Shown here one piece after another: positions 15,507 through 19,360 of a stretch of DNA of 19,360 bases. Origin of the DNA: NIOZ-UU13 sp032250555. Its GTDB lineage: Bacteria; Planctomycetota; Phycisphaerae; Sedimentisphaerales; Anaerobacaceae. The stretch spans positions 1-19,360 of the forward strand of contig JAVVFI010000047.1 in the NCBI GenBank assembly GCA_032250555.1, read 5' to 3'. Under the pieces are notes generated by a model that saw nothing but the letters and a program-made list of their open reading frames with translations, ran no database searches and was not told the origin of the DNA. A program made the translations under genes and the position numbers. Each line of letters opens with the position of its first letter. Within the stretch, counting starts at the first letter, position 1.

Positions 15507-16775
15507 ATGGCTGATCTGAAAGATATTGAAAAAACATACGAACAGGTGAAACAGCGGTATGCCGAGCTTGATGTTGACACGGAAAAGGCAATGGAAAAGC
15601 TCAGCGGCATAGCGATATCACTGCATTGCTGGCAAGGTGATGATGTTGGAGGATTTGATAAAGCCCAGGAGACTCTCGGCGGAGGCATAATGGCAACAGG
15701 TGCCTATCCTGGTAAAGCGAGGACCGCCGATGAGCTGCGCAAGGATTTGGAAAAGGCGCTGAGCCTGATACCGGGCAAGCATCGACTAAATCTGCATGCG
15801 ATGTACGCCGAGACAAAGGGCAAAGTCGAGCGTAACGAATTGTCTCCGGAGCATTTTACCACTTGGATCGACTGGGCCAGGACAAATGGCCTGGGAATGG
15901 ATTTTAACGGTTCCTTCTTTTCACATCCGAAAGCCGAAAGCGGTTTCACTTTATCCAGCGCCGACGAGCAGGTTCGCAGATTCTGGATCGAGCACGGTAT
16001 CGTATGCCGAAAAATCGGAGCTGCAATGGGAAAGCAGTTGAGGACACCCTGTGTCACTAATGTATGGATTCCCGATGGATATAAAGATGTTCCCGTTGAC
16101 CGCAAGGGACCTCGCCAGCGTCTCAAACAATCGCTGGATGAGATATTCGCCGAACCGATGGATAGAAACTGCCTTCTTGATGCAGTCGAGTGCAAGCTCT
16201 TCGGTATCGGATCGGAAAGTTATGTTGTCGGCTCTCATGAATTCTATATGAGTTATGCCCTCGAAAATAAAAAACTGCTCTGCCTCGACACCGGACATTT
16301 TCATCCGACAGAAGTGGTTTCCGACAAGATATCGTCTGTTCTGACATTTCTCGATGAAATACTGCTCCACGTTAGCAGGGGCGTACGCTGGGACAGCGAC
16401 CATGTCGTTATTCTCTCGGATGAGCTTCGTGCAATTGCCCAGCAGATTGTCCGCGGTGATTATCTTCAAAGAGTACACATCGGCCTTGACTTTTTCGATG
16501 CCAGCATTAACCGCATAGCCGCATGGGTCATCGGCACGCGTTGCATGATAAAGGCGCTGCTGATTGCCCTTCTCGAACCGGTGCAGATGCTCAGGGAGAT
16601 GGAGCTTGCAGATAATTATACAGAGCGTCTGGCGATGCTCGAAGAGCTAAAGACAATGCCCTTCGGCGCGGTATGGGATTACTACTGCACAAAAATGGAA
16701 GTCCCACCGGGGCCGGACTGGTTGAAAGAAGTGAAGGACTACGAGGCCAAGGTGACAAATAAAAGGCAAGGTTAA
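15507..16775 (+). CDS. rhaA: L-rhamnose isomerase
   Basis: 422 residues, the normal RhaA length, with ribosome binding site GAGG (15493-15496). The family signature ISLHCWQGDDVGGF (37-50) is intact. Metal-ligand residues line up with those I recall for the Escherichia coli enzyme at a constant shift of six: E228 (DAVECKL), D261 (CLDTGH), H288 and D328 (GLDFFD) for one site, and D296/D298 (RWDSDH) plus H264 (DTGHFH) for the second. It interconverts L-rhamnose and L-rhamnulose with Mn(II) or Zn(II) in the cytoplasm. The gene begins 42 bp after GH172 and ends 28 bp before the transporter, inside the operon. Confidence 0.95.
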   Translation: MADLKDIEKTYEQVKQRYAELDVDTEKAMEKLSGIAISLHCWQGDDVGGFDKAQETLGGGIMATGAYPGKARTADELRKDLEKALSLIPGKHRLNLHAMYAETKGKVERNELSPEHFTTWIDWARTNGLGMDFNGSFFSHPKAESGFTLSSADEQVRRFWIEHGIVCRKIGAAMGKQLRTPCVTNVWIPDGYKDVPVDRKGPRQRLKQSLDEIFAEPMDRNCLLDAVECKLFGIGSESYVVGSHEFYMSYALENKKLLCLDTGHFHPTEVVSDKISSVLTFLDEILLHVSRGVRWDSDHVVILSDELRAIAQQIVRGDYLQRVHIGLDFFDASINRIAAWVIGTRCMIKALLIALLEPVQMLREMELADNYTERLAMLEELKTMPFGAVWDYYCTKMEVPPGPDWLKEVKDYEAKVTNKRQG

Positions 16776-16803
16776 ATAAATCTATAGACGGAAAGGGGAA
16801 CAA

Positions 16804-18528
16804 ATGTCAACAGACAGCGAAAGTGGCGCTATAAAGGGAATGGATTTACTTTATGAATTTGAGCGTGAGCCGGTCTCGGAGAACAAGCTTCAGCCCGGCA
16901 AACATTTTGCTGGCATTTTTGCCGGTGAGCACGTCGCAGGTACCGAGTTCGTCATAGGAGCACTGTTTGTCGCCTGGGGCGCAAGCGCTTTTGATGTATT
17001 TGTAGGGTTGCTTCTTGGTAACCTGATGGCTGTGCTAACCTGGACATTCGTCTGCGCTCCGATAGCCGTTCGGACCCGGCTGACGTTGTACTGGTATCTT
17101 CGAAAGGTCGCCGGGCCGGTTACTACAACGATTTATAATGTTCTCAATGCCGTGTTGTTCTGCATCCTGGCCGGTTGTATGATTACGGTCTCGGCCTCGG
17201 CGGTTCGAATCCCATTCGGCATCGAGGAGCAAACAGGATGGTTCCCGACGGATATAAGATTCGTTCTGGTTGTAATCGGCGTTGGTGCGGTTGTGGTTAC
17301 TCTTGCGATTCTGGGCTTCAAGAAGCTGGCACAATTTGCGGAGGTCTGCTCGCCCTGGATGTTTCTGATGTTCATAGCCGGAGGAGTTGCAATGTTGCCT
17401 GGCCTGGCGACCCAGGAACTCGGCCATAAAATTGGCAGTTTTCAGGATTTCTGGACACTGGCAAACAAGTCGATTTGGACGGGCGTGGCGCCGGCAGGCA
17501 ATCCGCAAATTACATTCTGGCAAGTGGCTGCTTTTGCTTGGATTTGTAATCTGGCGATGCACGGCGGGCTGTCGGATATGGCGCTTCTGCGCTACGCTAA
17601 GAAGTCATCTTATGGTTTATATTCGGCCTTCGGGATGTTTCTCGGCCATTATTTGGCGTGGATTTGTGCGGGTATTATGGGTGCAGCGACGGCGATTATC
17701 CTAGGTAAAACTATGGGTGAGCTTGATGCCGGCGGGGTTGCCTCGCAGGCCCTCGGCGTATCGGGAATTATTGCCGTGGTCATTGCCGGCTGGACAACTT
17801 CGAATCCGACGCTATACCGGGCGGGACTGGCCTTTCAGGCGGTAACTCCCGGATGGCCTCGATGGCTGGTAACACTCGTTGCAGGGGCTATTACAACTGC
17901 AATTGCGTGCTCTCCGTTTGTATTTACGAAACTGCTTGATTTCGTTGGCTATTATGGCCTGTTGCTTATGCCAGTCGGGGCAATTGTTTTTGTTGAGCAC
18001 TGGTTTTTTCCCAAGATCGGCTTGACCCAATTCTGGGCCTCACGAAAGAAGCTGCTGGTGAACTGGCCGGCCCTGCTTAGCTGGGGTATTGCCATCGCGA
18101 CGGCTTTGATCCTTGAGCAGACCGGAATTCTGCACCTTTTCTTCTTGTTTGTGCCGGTCTGGGTGTTGACAGCGGTGCTCTATATCATCTTTGCTTCGAT
18201 GGCGGGTGCCCGTGAGAAGTTTGATAAGCAGGCGGAGGAACAGGTTCCTCGGAAGGCCGGTTCAGAATCAACGCCGAGCGAACCTGAAGCTAACAGTCGG
18301 TCTGAGGCAAAAAGTGATACCGGCAAAGACCCTGTGTTGTGGGCTTCTGGGATTATTGCGGCCGCGGCACTGCTTACGTGTTTCGTTCTGCCGATTTGGG
18401 TGTTCGTTACCGGCAATGGTCAATACGAACAGAACTTCGCTGCTTTCAAAAATATACTTATCTGGCCAACTTTGATTTACTTTGTCACCGGTACGATGTG
18501 GGCTGTGAAAAGAAACAAAGCGGATTGA
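16804..18528 (+). CDS. NCS1-type permease, candidate rhamnose or deoxysugar transporter
   Basis: 574 residues with a GGAAAGGGG ribosome binding site. Roughly a dozen membrane segments cover residues 35-465 in an order that resembles the purine/allantoin/cytosine permease (NCS1) family: a hydrophilic N-terminus, HFAGIFAGEHVAGTEF, VAWGASAFDVFVGLLLG and NLAMHGGLSDMALLRYAKK near 249-267. It is longer than usual: residues 467-510 are a charged, repeat-poor linker (rich in E, K, S), followed by two more membrane helices (about 511-535 and 548-567). Known NCS1 proteins take up nucleobases, allantoin or hydantoins, not sugars. Located between rhaA and an LsrF-like aldolase, it is the only transporter in the operon. 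A sugar substrate is inferred from context only. Confidence 0.75.
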   Translation: MSTDSESGAIKGMDLLYEFEREPVSENKLQPGKHFAGIFAGEHVAGTEFVIGALFVAWGASAFDVFVGLLLGNLMAVLTWTFVCAPIAVRTRLTLYWYLRKVAGPVTTTIYNVLNAVLFCILAGCMITVSASAVRIPFGIEEQTGWFPTDIRFVLVVIGVGAVVVTLAILGFKKLAQFAEVCSPWMFLMFIAGGVAMLPGLATQELGHKIGSFQDFWTLANKSIWTGVAPAGNPQITFWQVAAFAWICNLAMHGGLSDMALLRYAKKSSYGLYSAFGMFLGHYLAWICAGIMGAATAIILGKTMGELDAGGVASQALGVSGIIAVVIAGWTTSNPTLYRAGLAFQAVTPGWPRWLVTLVAGAITTAIACSPFVFTKLLDFVGYYGLLLMPVGAIVFVEHWFFPKIGLTQFWASRKKLLVNWPALLSWGIAIATALILEQTGILHLFFLFVPVWVLTAVLYIIFASMAGAREKFDKQAEEQVPRKAGSESTPSEPEANSRSEAKSDTGKDPVLWASGIIAAAALLTCFVLPIWVFVTGNGQYEQNFAAFKNILIWPTLIYFVTGTMWAVKRNKAD

Positions 18529-18544
18529 AAGAAAGGAAAGAATT

Positions 18545-19360
18545 ATGCCTGAAACAGACTCTGCAAAAGGAGAAAAAAAATTCTATGAAAATGTTCCCAT
18601 GAAGACCGAGGGCTTTTTCCTAAAAGGGTCCGGCTCTCTCGACTGGGGAATGAAAAACCGGCTTTCAAGGATATTTAATCCTGATACAGGCCGGACGGTA
18701 ATGTTTGCGATTGACCACGGCTACTTTCAGGGCCCTACGACCGGACTCGAACGAATCGATCTGACCATCGTGCCGCTGATGTACTATGCCGACGCTATAA
18801 TGCTCACTCGTGGAATTCTGCGAACCTCTGTGCCGCCTTCACTGACCAAACCTGTCGTGATGCGCTGCAGCGGCGGGCCAAGCATACTCAAGGAGCTTTC
18901 GGATGAGCAGTTGGCCGTTGATATTGAGGACGCGATTCGTATGAATGTCTCGGCCATTACCTTGCAGGTATTTATAGGCGGCGAATTCGAAACCCGTTCG
19001 GTACATAATATGACCCGGCTGGTGGATATGGGACTGCGGTATGGTATCCCGACAATGGCTGTAACGGCGGTTGGCAAAGATATGGTCCGGGATGCAAGAT
19101 ATTTCCGCCTGGCGTGTAGAATCTGTGCAGAGCTAGGAGCGCAGATTATTAAGACCTATTATGTTCCGGAAGGTTTTGAAACTATAACGGCCTCATGCCC
19201 CGTTCCTATTGTAATGGCCGGCGGAAAGAAAATTCCCGTACTCGATGCGCTGACAATGGCATACAATGCCGTCCAGGAAGGTGCATCAGGTGTGGATATG
19301 GGACGAAATATCTTCCAGGCCGATGCGCCCAATGCGATGATGCAGACGGTTCATAAGGTT
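18545..19360 (+). CDS. lsrF: LsrF-type class I aldolase/thiolase (3' partial)
   Basis: 272 codons from the ATG at 18545 (ribosome binding site GAAAGGAAAG) run open to the right edge, so about 20 residues are missing from a typical 291. The match to LsrF, as I remember it, is close: SLDWGMKNRLSRIFNP (31-46), AIDHGYFQGPTTGLERID (55-72), TRGILR, MAVTAVGKDMVRD (171-183), GAQIIKTYY (198-206), CPVPIVMAGGKK (218-229) and GASGVDMGRNIFQ (246-258). K203 is the Schiff-base Lys, at the same number as in E. coli LsrF. LsrF acts on phosphorylated autoinducer-2, but no other lsr gene is here. In this operon a retro-aldol on L-rhamnulose 1-phosphate is a more natural role (inference). Confidence 0.85.
   Translation, partial: MPETDSAKGEKKFYENVPMKTEGFFLKGSGSLDWGMKNRLSRIFNPDTGRTVMFAIDHGYFQGPTTGLERIDLTIVPLMYYADAIMLTRGILRTSVPPSLTKPVVMRCSGGPSILKELSDEQLAVDIEDAIRMNVSAITLQVFIGGEFETRSVHNMTRLVDMGLRYGIPTMAVTAVGKDMVRDARYFRLACRICAELGAQIIKTYYVPEGFETITASCPVPIVMAGGKKIPVLDALTMAYNAVQEGASGVDMGRNIFQADAPNAMMQTVHKV

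Noticed and set aside
15951..16478. 175-codon minus-strand reading frame inside rhaA
   Set aside because: rhaA is unmistakable on the other strand; this is a shadow frame.
9706..19360. Bacterial microcompartment locus for rhamnose/fucose, as known in some planctomycetes
   Set aside because: No BMC shell protein, PduP-like aldehyde dehydrogenase or PduL is visible; they could lie beyond the right edge.
1..19360. tRNA, rRNA, CRISPR, IS ends or long repeats
   Set aside because: No cloverleaf-like clusters, regularly spaced repeats, transposase genes or terminal inverted repeats were recognised by eye; an Infernal/tRNAscan search could still find small RNAs.

Overview
The window looks like part of a chromosome of a heterotrophic, probably anaerobic or microaerobic bacterium of the Planctomycetota, perhaps Phycisphaerae or a related class. 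This is an inference from three things: a GC content that looks middling, secreted glycan hydrolases of the GH172 and GH36-like types, and a deoxysugar operon. No rRNA, tRNA, CRISPR array, insertion sequence or prophage is visible, and the genes look intact apart from those cut by the window edges.

Left part (1-4835, plus strand). A truncated TIM-barrel sugar-phosphate isomerase/epimerase is followed by a run of five genes: an exported protein with a C-terminal Ada-like Cys4 zinc-binding tail; a DUF1638 protein whose ATG directly abuts the preceding stop; an MntP-type manganese exporter; a DUF362 protein with two 4Fe-4S clusters; and an XRE-type HTH regulator fused to an S24/LexA-like self-cleaving domain. 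Metal or redox chemistry recurs in four of the five, but no known pathway unites them.

Middle part (4877-9543). A large exported glycoside hydrolase (GH36-like fold) and a comF-type phosphoribosyltransferase lie on the minus strand. They diverge from folC on the plus strand across about 300 bp of AT-rich DNA. folC has a near-consensus sigma70 promoter (TTGACT-17-TATAAT) placed so close to its ATG that the mRNA would have a very short leader without a Shine-Dalgarno sequence. comF shows a similar geometry. folC also encodes an unusual lysine-rich N-terminal extension.

Right part (9706-19360, plus strand). This is the most interesting region: at least seven tightly spaced genes (gaps of about 16-42 bp, nearly all with strong purine-rich ribosome binding sites). 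They encode rhamnulokinase (rhaB), a PHP-domain metallohydrolase, a 553-aa sorbitol/SorE-like dehydrogenase that appears to carry two tandem Rossmann modules, a GH172 (DUF2961) lipoprotein, L-rhamnose isomerase (rhaA), an NCS1-family transporter with an extra C-terminal module, and an LsrF-type class I aldolase/thiolase cut by the right edge. RhaA and RhaB would give L-rhamnulose 1-phosphate, but no RhaD (class II aldolase) and no RhaT or ABC rhamnose transporter is present in the window. The simplest reading is a variant L-rhamnose (or related deoxysugar) operon in which an LsrF-family Schiff-base aldolase does the RhaD step and an NCS1 permease does the uptake, with the GH172 lipoprotein releasing substrate from a glycan and the PHP and MDR proteins doing steps that cannot be assigned from sequence alone.
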